Source of the DNA: Smittium mucronatum
Lineage: Eukaryota > Kickxellomycota > Harpellomycetes > Harpellales > Legeriomycetaceae
Assembly (NCBI GenBank): GCA_001953115.1
Contig: LSSL01000998.1
Span: 50,453 to 114,452, forward strand
DNA: 64,000 nt
Reading direction: 5' to 3'
The notes under the pieces were generated by a model. It saw nothing but the letters and a program-made list of their open reading frames with translations, was not told where the DNA came from and ran no database searches. Position numbers and translations under genes: made by a program. The number at the start of each line of letters is the position of its first letter. Position 1 is the first letter of the stretch. Below are positions 13,441 to 24,295 of the stretch, in pieces.

Positions 13441-15879
13441 TCTTATCTAAAAAATTTACCTATTAAAAGCATTTTTATTTTCAGAAACATTTTGCTTCAC
13501 CTAAAATTTCCACTTTCAAAAAAAATTTAGCCTCGATCTGATCTTTTTTAGTAAAAAAAATATTTTAAATTATTAATTTTGCTTGAATTAAAAAATAAAT
13601 CTATTATTGATCTGTTGGTATTTAATTATTTAGTCTTGAAATGTATCAGTACCAGATATTCACTTTCTTTTAAATTAAAATTTACTCTCTAAAAAACTTT
13701 TTATTGCCAATTCATATATATATATACATTCATTTCTTATAAGTAATATTTACATTATTCTTTAATATTAGTCCTAATAGTTTCCCAAGTATATATTTCA
13801 GCCATCTCAAACACATTAATATAAAACTTTAAAAAATTTTAAAACAAAACTCTGATTTTATCATCAGATATAATATTTTCACCTCGATATGCTATGTTAT
13901 CTTAAAAAAAACTTTCAAAATTATGAATTTTTAACTGAAATTTTATTAGAATTATTAATTTAAAAGGCTTTATTAAGAACTTTTTTCTTTATAAATAATT
14001 ATATTAGCACATTAAATATAAAAATTTCTTCAGAAAGTTTGTATGAAATGAAAAAGCTGCTTATAGGATTTTCAAACAAGCTTTTTTGATAAAAATTTCA
14101 CCTATGTCTTTGTTTGCGATCATTATAAATACAATTCCACTGACATTTTTAAATATTGATGTAACAGCAGTTCTTCAGCCTGTAATTGGTGAGGGTGAAT
14201 GTAAATTTTTTATTTAATTCCATAAATATGTATTAAATACTTCATTTTTTCGTATTTTAACTAAATTTACGGATCCATTTACAGACCAATAGAAACTTCA
14301 TATATATTAAAAAATGATATTTTAACAATTATAATAACTGTATCTAAAGCTATAATCGAATATATAAAATTCATATGTTTTATTATCTACGCTTAACCAT
14401 AAATCCATCTAAAACACTACATGAATTTCACCTTTTAATACCTTCAAAGATATTCAATTCAAAACTTTACTAATTTAAATTCCCCGGTATTTTCTCAGAA
14501 TTTGATTTTTTTTTCGAAAAATAGCTCCATTGATCTGATGATGTTTGTTTTTAATTTCTTAAATTATGAAAAATATTTTAACTTTAAATACATTAATTTA
14601 TCGATTAAGACCAATTTATAAGTTTTTAATTATCATCATAACCCAGGAAAAAATAAAGTGAAAAAATATCGGTCTATTTAAATTAAATATCAATTTATTT
14701 TTAGGAATTATCCGAAAAAATTCTTCTTATGCAAATAAAATTATTCAAATAGATTTATTTCAGGCTCCTTCAATAAAAAAATTATATTTTTCTTTCATTA
14801 TACTGGATATAATGAGTATTTTGTTAATGAAAGCAGAATTTTACAAGTTTAAATTATCTATTTATCTTATTCAGCATAAATATCAAAATTTTGATAGTTT
14901 TTATTCGTTATGTAGAAGATACCAGACCTATAAAAATCTTTTCCGATTTTTTTTGTCTTAAAATAAATATAAAAAACTATTTATAGCTGGAAAATACGAT
15001 TTATTCCATCAAAAAAATGTGAATTGAAATAAAAACCATTAAATTTAAATCCTTGACTTGACTTGAAGAAATGAGTTCTAACTCTTTTCAATAATACTTA
15101 GAAAATCTTTCTTCAAAATCGAGGAGCAAAAAAAAACTAAATGATCTTATATTTATCAAGTCGAAAGAAAAAAAAACTCTGTATTAACTTCTTTGTATCT
15201 TTAAAGTTGATGATTTTATAAACGTATAAATTAATTTCTTCATCTAATTATACCATTTAATTCCTGTCTTTCGTTATTTGGTGATCTTCCAAACCAAAAC
15301 AAAAAACAAAAAAAATTAAATAACTTTCTATACACGCATTCAAAATAGGTGGCTCATCAGAATTTAAACTTTTTTGTTAATCCAAATATTTCCAAATAAA
15401 ACAAGAGATTTTTTTACCTGTTTAGATAATCAATTACATATAAATAGGGGTTAACGTCATATTTTTAAAGGGATTTCAATTAAAAAGCTACTAATTAACT
15501 TTTTAGTTCTTATATATTATATTATCAGGCACTAAATAGGTCTTCTAATATCCCATTGAATACTAAAAAAATAAATTGACTTAAAAAAAAACAATTACAA
15601 AACTTTATTATAACATTACAGATATATATCACACAACAAATGTCCAAGATTCATAGAATTTTAAGACGACCCCTTTTCTTTCTTGATTTTTTTTCCTTTT
15701 TTTTTAATTTTTTTTTTCAATATTATTTATGATGGGCTACTATAGTCGTGTAAAATAAACGTAACGGTATATATAAAATGTACTAGATAGAAAAAAGAGT
15801 TTGATTTTGAGTTTTAGTTTGAGTTGGATAATCAAATTTCATTGAACACTAACTTTCCTCCTGGCTCTATTGATAAATA

Positions 15880-17249
15880 CTAGGTTCTTATGGACGTCCA
15901 GGAATCTCTTTTGTTAATACGTTTGGCACCCATTATAATTTTCTGTTTTAGATCATATTTCCATCTGTTGAAAAGTCCTTCTCCAGCTATTTTTGTTTCC
16001 AATAGGGCTTTCTCGACCCTTGCTCTGTTGATATTCCATATTGCCATTCCATATAGTATGTCCAAATTTAGAAAAAAACTTTCCATTGGCTTTAGAAAAT
16101 TTTATATTACATCTATTATTAGTATATTTTATATCCCATAACCAATTGAATTTGAAGTGATAAATTTACATACATGTTTACACAAATCATTTACTCATCT
16201 ACAGCTAAATTAAATATGAGCAATCGTTTCCTTACGTGATCTGCTCGCTTTTAATTCTTGTGATTGGTTAAATATGCTTTTATTCCTTATTAAAGTCTCT
16301 CTATGGTGATTATAGCATTGTGAAATAGAAAAAATAGATGACTGGTCACTTTTGGCTCCAGATCAATCTCGTGTAAATTAATCTGATTAATCTTGGACTT
16401 TTATTTGGCTTTCTTCTTATTTTTTTTTCATTTAGGCTCAAATCTAGTTTTTTTTCTGAATCTAAATCCCTTTAATATTAATTTATTTTTAAATTATTGA
16501 AAGGCGAGTTTCATCATACAAATATCTCATTGGGTATGTTCTCGGCCCTCTTCTTAGCTTTATTGAACAATTTTTCCTTCATTGGACGGACTACCGAAAA
16601 TTTGATAGATTTCATATTGATATATATTGTAAATATATCATCTGATTAGTCTTCTCATATAAGCGAACATTTTCTAAAGAATTTTCCACAGTTGCATATT
16701 TCGTTATCAAATATCCGTTTTAGATCCTTTATATTAAGTTTCTTTATTATTATTATTTTAATGTTCTTCAGGTCTAGAATTTTGACTCTTTCGTATGAAT
16801 AATAATTTATCTCTTTAGAGTTTGTTTTGAAGATAGATTTTGCTTTTTTAATCGTTTCACTCAATATTGGTGTGAAACTAATGTGATTTTTTGGGGGTGT
16901 ATTATTAGCCGTCATTCCATGCATGCTTTCAAACCTTTATTGTATTTTAGTTAGCAAATAAAAATTATAGGCTGCTATATTTTTCCATATTGTGGATTTA
17001 TTTGACAAAAAATCATTGTATCATTTTAAGAATAATGGTTTTGATTGGTATTTGATATTTAATAGTCCCAACCCTCCATTTTTTATACCAAGTTTTAACG
17101 TGTCTATTTTTACATGAGTTTTTTTACCACTCCATGTGAAGTCACTTATGGTTTTTTTTACATTTTTGATAAAGTTATTATCGAATGGAATTACATTTGC
17201 GGTATATCGAATTTTAGAGAGTATGAGAGTGTTTAATAATTTTATTCGA
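15880..17249 (-). pseudogene. LINE ORF2, C-terminal part
   Basis: The end of the LINE ORF2 polyprotein, downstream of the inserted DIRS element. Immediately next to the junction the minus strand reads RIKLLNTLILSKIRY and, further on, LGIKNGGLGLLNIKYQS. These are the conserved segments that follow the LINE RT palm and thumb (pattern GR...LN..ilSKi.Y and the GGLG box). The last preserved piece (16086-15880) reads LDILYGMAIWNINRARVEKA, the tryptophan/arginine-rich helix near the end of many fungal LINE proteins. Frames are broken by several stops between 17.0 and 16.1 kb, so it is a pseudogene. This part has no function of its own apart from the rest of ORF2 at 21.66-24.04 kb. Confidence 0.8.
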
Positions 17250-17299
17250 GTAATGAAGACTATATATAATTTTATGAATATGTAAAATTCAATTATCTG

Positions 17300-17455
17300 T
17301 TACAATTTTTATTAATATTCAAATATTCAAACTTTAAACTATATATAGATAAAATTGCTTATCTATTAAATTTTAATCTAATAATTTTAAAAAATTTAAA
17401 CTGAAACATAATTTTATCTTTATGATAGCCAAGGTACTTTCTATTCTTAATATTT
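17300..17455 (+). repeat. DIRS left inverted terminal repeat
   Basis: About 156 bp that match the reverse complement of 21464-21618 at roughly 90% identity. Shared blocks include ATAAAATTGCTTATCTATTA and AAGGTACTT. Together with the right copy this bounds the DIRS element. The divergence between the two copies indicates an old insertion. Confidence 0.9.
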
Positions 17456-17495
17456 GTCATTTTTGTGTTATTATCTGGGAAGTGGCGGGCGGGAC

Positions 17496-17591
17496 ATAAT
17501 TGTATTTTACATATTCATGCAATAATATATAGTCTTCATTACTTTGACTAAAATCATTATTGCATTTAATTTATGTAAAATAAAATTATGT
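17496..17591 (+). repeat. DIRS internal complementary region
   Basis: Part A (17496-17541) is the reverse complement of the outer left end 17251-17296 with 42 of 46 positions matching. Part B (17563-17591) is the reverse complement of the outer right end at about 21620-21648 with about 27 of 29 matching. In DIRS-1 such a region pairs with both ends and is thought to template circular replication intermediates. Its position, between the recombinase and the 3' inverted repeat, matches the family. Confidence 0.85.
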
Positions 17592-17646
17592 AGCTTCAGA
17601 GACCTTCATTTCCTAATACCAATTTTGTTAAATTATTAAGAGGTAT

Positions 17647-18600
17647 TATCGAAAGTTGGTACTGGATATCAAATATTCCTCTTTTTGAAAAATTAAAAAA
17701 ACTTGGGCAATAATGTCATCATATATGGTCCCTGCGTTAGTTGGATTATTGGATCCTATTGCTCTTTTTTTAGGCTTTTTCTTCCCAATTCAATTGAGAT
17801 CAGACCCATTAGTGAATTGATATGTTTGCTGATTCTTTGTGACCCAATATTGGTAGAATGGTTTTTTAAATTGCGGACCAAGCAACCAATTATCAAATTG
17901 TCATTTATTGGATTCTTACCTTCACAGAAGGATTTCGCTATTTGGTTTATATAAGCATTATATTCTCTTACTGGGCACAAGTATTCCACCAAGTACTTAT
18001 GTATATAGCATACTTTTTCCACTCTGAATTTCTATCGTTTTTCTTTCGGGCTAATTACCAACAGACGTATGAATTCTTCATCAATGACCGTTTTCCTGCC
18101 ATCTGTCTTCTCGATGTCGCTTGGCTTCATGAACCCACACATCGCCATTAACCAGCACAGCTTTTGGGTGAGCTTTTCGGTTAATAATGATTCATTGTTA
18201 CCCCAAATTTTAAGACACTTTTTTATCAGGCTTATATCTTAATTCTGATGGTAAAAAGATTTTACACCCAGTATTTTAGGTGTTTAAAAAATATTTTTTA
18301 AAAGCAGGATCGTTTATGATATAAGTTTCATAGACAATTAAATTGAGTATGGCCGATCTATAGCCTAATATAGTGGCCTTTGAGCATTTATAATTAATTC
18401 TACCCTGATTTAAAAGGTTTATAACCTCGATGGGAGTTATAAAATAGCTATTTGTGCTCAATTTGTTGCGCCAATTTGCAAATTTGGCTTTTTCATAGCT
18501 GTATCTTTTCATTTTTCTTATTTTATATGGGTTTTCTAATATCATTCTCACAGCTGAATAGTCCAATCCTAGCTCCTGAAACCTAACCCGTTTATTTTAC
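17647..18600 (-). pseudogene. DIRS tyrosine recombinase (degenerate)
   Basis: The integration enzyme of DIRS elements, here broken into several frames. The piece at 18566-18276 shows the N-terminal SAM-like core-binding domain; a conserved helix reads TILGYRSAILNLIVYE. The piece at 18022-17756 shows the start of the catalytic domain (YLCPVREYNAYI, the usual CPV-L-YL box) and STNIGSQRISKHINSLM. Reading on in another frame, 17712-17647 gives FQKEEYLISSTNF and a stop, at the position expected for the C-terminal tyrosine segment. The HxxR-type catalytic residues are not recognisable. I infer a once complete recombinase of about 300 residues, now inactive. Confidence 0.75.
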
Positions 18601-18846
18601 AGGTTGTTAGCAACCGATTCTTGTTCTTGGATATCACCTATTTTCCGCTTGCCAAGTATAGGACAATCTCTTATTCTGGTATCGGGTTTTGTTTGGCTAC
18701 CGAAATCTGAATTAGGCCTGGAAACCATGTTGCAAACTTCCGCCAAGTGTTATTAGGGTCACCGTAGACTTCTCCCTGAGGATTTTTTGGATTATCTGTT
18801 TTATTAGGTTCCACGAAGGAAAAAAATATGAGTTCTTCCATCGGCT

Positions 18847-19563
18847 TCATGAGTGACTGAATGCATTCGTAGCCGCTGCTGTTTCCGATGGTTTCCAGTC
18901 CACGTAACGTGCAAGATTTCTGTTTTTCGCCGCTGCAAACATGTCTACGTTGTGTGGACCAAATCGACGGTTAATTTTACAGAACATCGTTTCCGACAGA
19001 GACCATTCTGTCTGGGACGTCAGTCGTGATGGGGCATCGTTTGGGCTCATAATTGAATGGACATACCCTGGATGTGGTCTGGCCTAGGTTCGAATACAGT
19101 GTTCCCATAGCTGTTCTGATACTTTCAGTAGGGCTGCTGATCTTTTCTCACCCTGTTTCTTCACGTACGAAATAGATGAATTTTTGTCCACATACACCAT
19201 CACGCTTCTTCCCTGGATCTGTGACACCTGGAGGTCATAATTTATTTCCAGTAATTCCTTGAAATTGATTGCTAGCTTTGATTGGGATGAATTCAACTCC
19301 CTGAGTATTGGTGTTCCCCTATAACTATTCCCTAATAATGGTCGCTGTCGTCCGTAAAAACTTCTATCTCGGGATTCTTTGGGAGAAAGCAGCGACCACT
19401 CCAGACTTTGAGATGGTCGCACCACCACTCTAGATTCTCCTTGGCTGCCCTGGTAATTACTATTACTTTGTTTCAGTTTTTTTTTTCCCCCAGACTCGAG
19501 TTTTATTAGCTCTATAAGCCTTCTGGTCATAAGTCTCCCTGGAAGTAGGGTTACTGGCATCAC
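18847..19563 (-). pseudogene. DIRS RNase H and C-terminal extension (degenerate)
   Basis: Follows the RT. The segment at 19563-19084 contains FKELLEINYDLQVSQIQGRS and YVDKNSSISYVKKQGEKRSA, matching the RNase H core of DIRS/PAT elements (a conserved E helix, then D-N-t-aYv-kqG). After a stop the next segment, 19050-18847, reads TEWSLSETMFCKINRRFGPH, VDMFAAAKNRNLARYVDW and TNAFSHS. This is the characteristic tEW.L....F ... vDmFA...N...y..W ... dAFs block of DIRS-type polyproteins. The region upstream of the E helix is too decayed to show the first catalytic aspartate. Confidence 0.8.
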
Positions 19564-19643
19564 CTGAACCTTCCCGATAAAAAAGGCAAGGTTGAAAATG
19601 GATGATCCCCCTTATATATCAAGCGCCCTGCTTCTTTTCTGAG

Positions 19644-20420
19644 TTACCCGACCTTGTTATTTGTAATCTCTAAACTCATGAACCGCGAGTTTATTTTTAT
19701 GCACAGATGTGTAATTGTTTTTTTGGGTTCCAACACCGACTTCTTCTGTTGAATCAGAAATCCTAGCTTCTTCAGCTGCTTTAGAATCATTCTGGTTTTA
19801 TTTTCCGAATCCTCTTTCATGGACCCCAAGATTAACAAGTCTTCTAAGTAAGCACTTATACGGATCCCCCGTTGTTTTTCCCATATTAAAACTGGGTGTA
19901 GTACCTTCGTGAACACTATTGGACTTAGAGAGAGCCCAAAAGGAAGTACACTGAAACGTTCCAATGGTTCCTCCAATTAAACTTGAGTAGTTCCCACGAA
20001 GATTTTGCTATCAGTATATGGAGGAATGCATCTGCCAGGTCGATACTGGTCATCCAGTCCTTCCTGCGGATCATTTTGTTGACAGTGTTTAAGCTCTCTA
20101 TTTTGAAGTGTACCTGAGACAGGTACTGGTTCAGGAGCCTTAGATTTAATACTGAGCGTAGTTCCCTGGACTTCCTGGGAATTATGAACATCTGTGAGAA
20201 AAATCAGGGTGGGTTGGGAAAAACAGTATTTTGATTTTAGTTTTTTTCTAGTATTTAAATATTATAAATAAAATTCCCTTTAAAAAAAAAAAAAAAAAGA
20301 GTTGGGAAAAACTTCCTTTATGGCATGTTTTGACAGAAGTTTGATTATCCCCCTTTCTATTGCTTCCGATTTTGTAAACCATCAGGGTCTCAACTTTGAC
20401 TCCTTTCTGGTCGATTTCGG
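19644..20420 (-). pseudogene. DIRS reverse transcriptase (degenerate, interrupted)
   Basis: Two overlapping frames carry the RT core. The frame at 20191-19925 has FIIPRKSRELRSVLNLRLLN and SIDLADAFLHILI (palm motif with catalytic Asp). The frame at 19976-19644 has FSVLPFGLSLSPIVFTKVLH and YLEDLLILGS, where the family has YLDD, so one catalytic Asp is replaced by Glu. A -1/+1 frameshift separates them near 19950. Upstream, the coding is interrupted by the SINE-like insert at 20225-20300; with one 12-bp duplicate removed the reading continues in frame from LLSKHAIKEVFPN. This is inactive RT of the DIRS/Ty3-related superfamily. Confidence 0.85.
20225..20300 (+). mobile_element. 5'-truncated SINE-like copy inside the DIRS RT
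   Basis: A 76-bp insert ending in a poly-A run (20282-20298). It is bracketed by a perfect 12-bp direct repeat GTTGGGAAAAAC at 20213-20224 and 20301-20312. The body (TTCTAGTATTTAAATATTATA, then AAATTCCC and A-tail) matches the 3' halves of the copies at 26851-27650, 31985-32146 and 56503-56666. Removing the insert plus one repeat restores the surrounding RT frame, which shows that this is an insertion younger than the DIRS element. Tail and duplication suggest LINE-type retrotransposition. Confidence 0.85.
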
Positions 20421-20466
20421 TGGCAGGCTCTGTAGAGGGATTCGGAAATCCTCTTCTATGATGTTT

Positions 20467-21300
20467 CTAGTCCTGTTGTCGTTTGTGAGTCTCCCCCAGG
20501 CTCTCTGTTAGAGACTCAACCTCCCCCTTACTGGTTCCTCTGGCCGTGTACCCGTTGGAAAAAAGAGCGACTGCGAGTGCTCCCGTTATGCTGAGCGTTA
20601 TTTTCAACTGGAGCCTCTGGCTTGTACTGGTACTTGGGGGAGATAGTTTGGTTCTCAAGGGGCTGGATGTATTTTTTCATTTGATAATTATTCCTTCGGT
20701 TTTTGTAGCCTCGATTGCTTGAAGAATTATTTTTAACCACTATCTTTTGTATTGCTTGTACTGATGCGCCATGTTCAGCAAAAAAAATTGGTTCGAAAAG
20801 TGGGCTGGTTGTGGACTGAAGAATCTGAGGGGCCTTTCCTGATTTTTTGTAGTCTTATAAGCGTCATCCATACGCATTTGAGTGACTTATGTGACCAAAC
20901 CTGAGAGCAGAGCACGCATAAGATTTTCAAATTCGATTGTAGCCTCTGGATTGAGTGAATGTGGGTATTTTAGATTACTGTGCACGAAGTGGTCAATTGG
21001 CCTTGCGAGGCCAGATACCCTGTATTGAATTTCATACAATCTTACTTCATCCTTTTTTGCTTCTGTAAACAGTCCAATGACATTGAAGATGGGTGTTTCA
21101 TAAACCATTCCTTCGTTTCTTGGGTAGGATGCCAAAAACTTTCGGCGCTCCAAGTAGGTGATAGATGACTTGAAGAAGTCTTTTGAAATAGATGGTACGG
21201 CTCTGGAAAGTTTTGGGTAGAGCCTGGGATCCTTGGCTGGAGCTCTATCAACAACGTAGTTATCGATATGATTATCATCAATGAAAACATCAGTTGCTTG
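20467..21300 (-). pseudogene. DIRS Gag-like region (degenerate)
   Basis: The first coding region of the DIRS element. Best-preserved reading: DRAPAKDPRLYPKLSRAVP (from about 21258), then LERRKFLASYPRNEGMVYET, IQYRVSGLARPIDHFVHS and FENLMRALLSGLVT (end near 20887). The yP, iQ..lsg..RPID and final helix pattern recurs in fungal and amoebal DIRS first ORFs. The following part, 20740-20528, is basic and rich in Asn and Arg (SNRGYKNRRNN), as in a nucleic-acid-binding Gag tail. Frameshifts and stops interrupt it. The assignment rests on remembered family patterns, so it is less certain than the RT. Confidence 0.6.
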
Positions 21301-21463
21301 AAGCTGAGCTTATATCTGAGCAAAGCGTAAAAGGATTTCTTGGGCCCATGCCGGTGAGGCGTTAGTGTTGTTTTAAATAATTCCATCTTGAGACATAGTA
21401 GATTTAATGCTTTTTTTAGAATAAAAATAGCTAGATACATTACCTTGAAAAATAAAAAATGGT

Positions 21464-21618
21464 GAATATTAAGAAAAGCAAGTACCTTTGCTATTATACA
21501 GATAAATTTTGTTTCGGTTTAAATTTTTTAAACTTATTAGTTTAAAATTTAATAGATAAGCAATTTTATCAATATATAGTTTAAAGTTTGAATATTCGAA
21601 TATTAATAAAAATTGTAC
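21464..21618 (-). repeat. DIRS right inverted terminal repeat
   Basis: Reverse-complement partner of 17300-17455 (about 90% identity over about 155 bp). It marks the 5' side of the minus-strand DIRS element. The outer 30 bases to about 21650 are matched by part B of the internal complementary region. Confidence 0.9.
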
Positions 21619-21659
21619 CACATAATTGTATTTTACATAAATTAAATATTGTGATATCA

Positions 21660-24044
21660 AAACTCTTCCTTTTACTGAAAGTTTTCTGTTTTTTATACCT
21701 TTGTTTTATTGATCATTTTAGAAACAAATTCTTCTTGGCTTTTTTTACTGAAAATCTCTTGGATGAGAAGAAAATCCCGAGATGTTTAAAAGTTTCAGTT
21801 GGCTTAAGGAAATTTTGGTCTAAAAAACCTTGTTTTTTATTTCCTATCTTGATATATATTTTTTTTTTCTACATTTATTTTTGCATTTGAGGCAAGCAAA
21901 TGAAGATTTAGAGTTTCATTCATTATTCTTTCATCTTCTTGGTATTTAATTACTATCAAAAAAACATCATCATAACCTAGATATTTGAAATTTTAGTTAG
22001 CCACTGTTATCTCCTTTGCTTTATTTTTTAGCCTTATCAGAAATAGCTCGATTGTTAAATTATACAGTCATGGTGAAAGAGGATCCTCTTTTTGGAGCCC
22101 TTGTTTGATTTTTATTGGTTCGGTGAGGGTTCCATTACTGCATACCCTTTTTCTTGGTCCTAAATATATTTTCTTCGGCATTTTAATAAATTATTAGCTA
22201 AGTCTAAATTTTTCTAAGCACAGGAGTAAATAACTCCAATCAACTCTAACATATGCTTTTTCTTAGTCAAGCATAATTGAGTATCCATTCGTTTCATTGG
22301 GATTAATTATGCCATTTTCAAATAGGAAGTTTTCTGTGGGTGAGTTATCAGAAATGTTTCTGTTTTTAATAATTCCTGATCGGCGATTATCAATTAGTTT
22401 TCCTATCACTTTTTGGAGTCTCTTAGTAATAATTTTAGTATTTTTTTTCATCAGTGTTAAAGAGTGTAATTGGCATATAGTTTTTTAGATTTTATAACTC
22501 TCCCTTTTTAGCTATTATTATTATTGTATATCCTATATTAAAAGCGTTCCATTTTTTCATTTCTTGTTTATTCTGAAAAAAATTTCTAAGTGGATGGCTT
22601 TTTTTTTTTTGAATTTTTATGAATTCAAATGGTAATCCGGAAGGTAAATCAGATTTTTTATTGTATGAGTCATCTATTACGTTTAATATTTCCATTATCT
22701 CGATTTTTTTGTCAAGAATGTGTGCATCTAAACTATTAATTGTATTAAATATACTGGATAAAATAATTGATTGAATTATTTTTGTTTTATTGCCTTTTTG
22801 GAACAATATTATATAGAAAGGGTGTACTTCTTTTTTGATGCCATATTTGTCGGTGATTCTATCCCCATTTTAGTGGTGGACTCGCCGATTTCTTTCTTTT
22901 TCTCTCTAGATTTAAGTAGCCCGTAGAAATATTTGTTTGATCTTTCATTATGTTATATCCAATTGGCTCTAGAGCGTACGATTACACCATCAAGCTTATC
23001 TTTTTTAATTTTAATTATTTCTTTTTCTTTTTTCTTCATTAACTGGATATATAAGATTTTATTTGATAAATTGGTATTTGGATCTTTTGGAATTCTTAGT
23101 ATCATTTTATTGGTGGTCTCTAAGTTTTTTAACATGTAATTATTATTGTTACGCTTTGCATAATTTATGAAAAAAAAAATTTGATATTATTTTTGAGTGT
23201 GACCCAGTCGTTTACTGAGGCTTATGCACAATTTAATTTTCCATAAATTTCATTTTATACATCCGAAACCCCTAAGAGTTTTGTATTTGGTTTACATTTT
23301 TTTAATTTTTCGAGCTTGCTTTTTATTTGAACTATTTGGATCTTTATATATTTATGATTGAAGAATTCATTAGACTCGATAAATAAGATTTTTGTTTGTT
23401 TTGATAGGATTTCATGGATTATTATGTGGTCGATTCTAAATCTATGCTTTCCTGAGTAGTCTTACCAAATGATGATGAATTTATTTGGCATAAATTTAGA
23501 TATTGCATTAATCAATCTTTATTGGCTAGTTATTTTCTCAATACTTTTACACTCCATTTTACTGGTTATTCTTGCTTGGAATCTTTCATTGAATTTATTT
23601 TCTACCACATTCATATTACCTAGTATAAATATATCTTCATTTTTATTGGTTATTTTTATTGGTTTTTCGTGTAGAAATTTGATAGTTATTCTCCTTTCTT
23701 TTTCATTATTGGGAAAATATAGATTAGCTATTTTTAGCTATTTTATTATTAGTTGTGGAGATATCTGTAATATTTATCCTACTCTCGAAATATATATAAT
23801 TGGATATAATCGAGTGGTTTTCTTTGTTTAAAATTTTAGCTGTGTATTTAGACCAAATAACTTTGTTCCTCCAATAAGCGGACCAAAAAATTTTATCTGC
23901 GTCTTTCATATCAATCTCTTGTAAGCACAGTATATCTGATTTGATAAAAAAATTTAGGTATGGCAAAATCCTGTTTTTATTTTTGTTTTCTGATATTCCT
24001 TTTACACTAAATGTTGTTATTTTGATTTTTTTTGGTTTCTTCAA
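21660..24044 (-). pseudogene. LINE ORF2: endonuclease and RT N-terminal part
   Basis: APE-type endonuclease: KIKITTFSVKGI and DILCLQEIDMKDADK (N-terminal strand and the LQE motif) at 24044-23900, and FILGNMNVVENKF near 23590 where GDxN is expected, so Asp is lost. RT: RSRANWI (about 22955), SGLPFEFIKIQKK (22700-22560), IITKRLQKVIGKLIDNRRSG (22430-22370), KQGLQKEDPLSP (about 22110) and KYLGYDDVFLIVI (about 21980; the YxDD box as GYDD), then FKHLGIFFSS (about 21790) and KLSVKGRV at the DIRS junction. Stops and frameshifts throughout make it a pseudogene. The frame resumes across the insert at 17249. Confidence 0.85.
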
Positions 24045-24295
24045 TATTTTTTATTTTTTTTCAATTGCGTTTTTCTTTTAAATGCTATTTTTTCACTGTT
24101 TGTTGAAAATTTATATCTGGGCCTCCTCTATAGATTCAATTAATTAAAAAGAATTATTGTCTAAAGAAACTTTTTTTTTTCTTCAGCCTCGCGATAGAGT
24201 TTGGACAGATGATTTAGCTTCTCTATTTCAGTGGATATGTTACGGTTATTTAAAGATAAGATTTCATCGATTGACATTTCTTCCTCATTTTTCTG

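Larger units (their letters stand above)
1..15640. other. AT-rich gene-free stretch
   Basis: About 15.6 kb of very A+T-rich DNA with frequent poly-A/poly-T runs and short TA tracts. No open frame longer than about 60 codons carries recognisable protein signal on either strand. Apart from the palindromes, short repeat and tRNA-like relic listed separately, I see nothing functional here. It resembles the other intergenic deserts of the window (49.7-56.5 kb and 59.7-64 kb). Confidence 0.7.
17251..21652 (-). mobile_element. DIRS-type tyrosine-recombinase retrotransposon (decayed)
   Basis: A nearly full-length DIRS-like element of about 4.4 kb on the minus strand. Order from its 5' end: right inverted terminal repeat (21464-21618), Gag-like region, reverse transcriptase, RNase H and its DIRS/PAT-type C-terminal extension, tyrosine recombinase, internal complementary region (17591-17496), left inverted repeat (17455-17300). 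This is the textbook DIRS-1 layout: LTRs and integrase are absent, the repeats are inverted, and a region near the 3' end is complementary to both outer termini. All ORFs carry frameshifts or stops, so it is not autonomous. It sits inside LINE ORF2 with no obvious target-site duplication, as expected for recombinase-mediated insertion. Confidence 0.9.
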
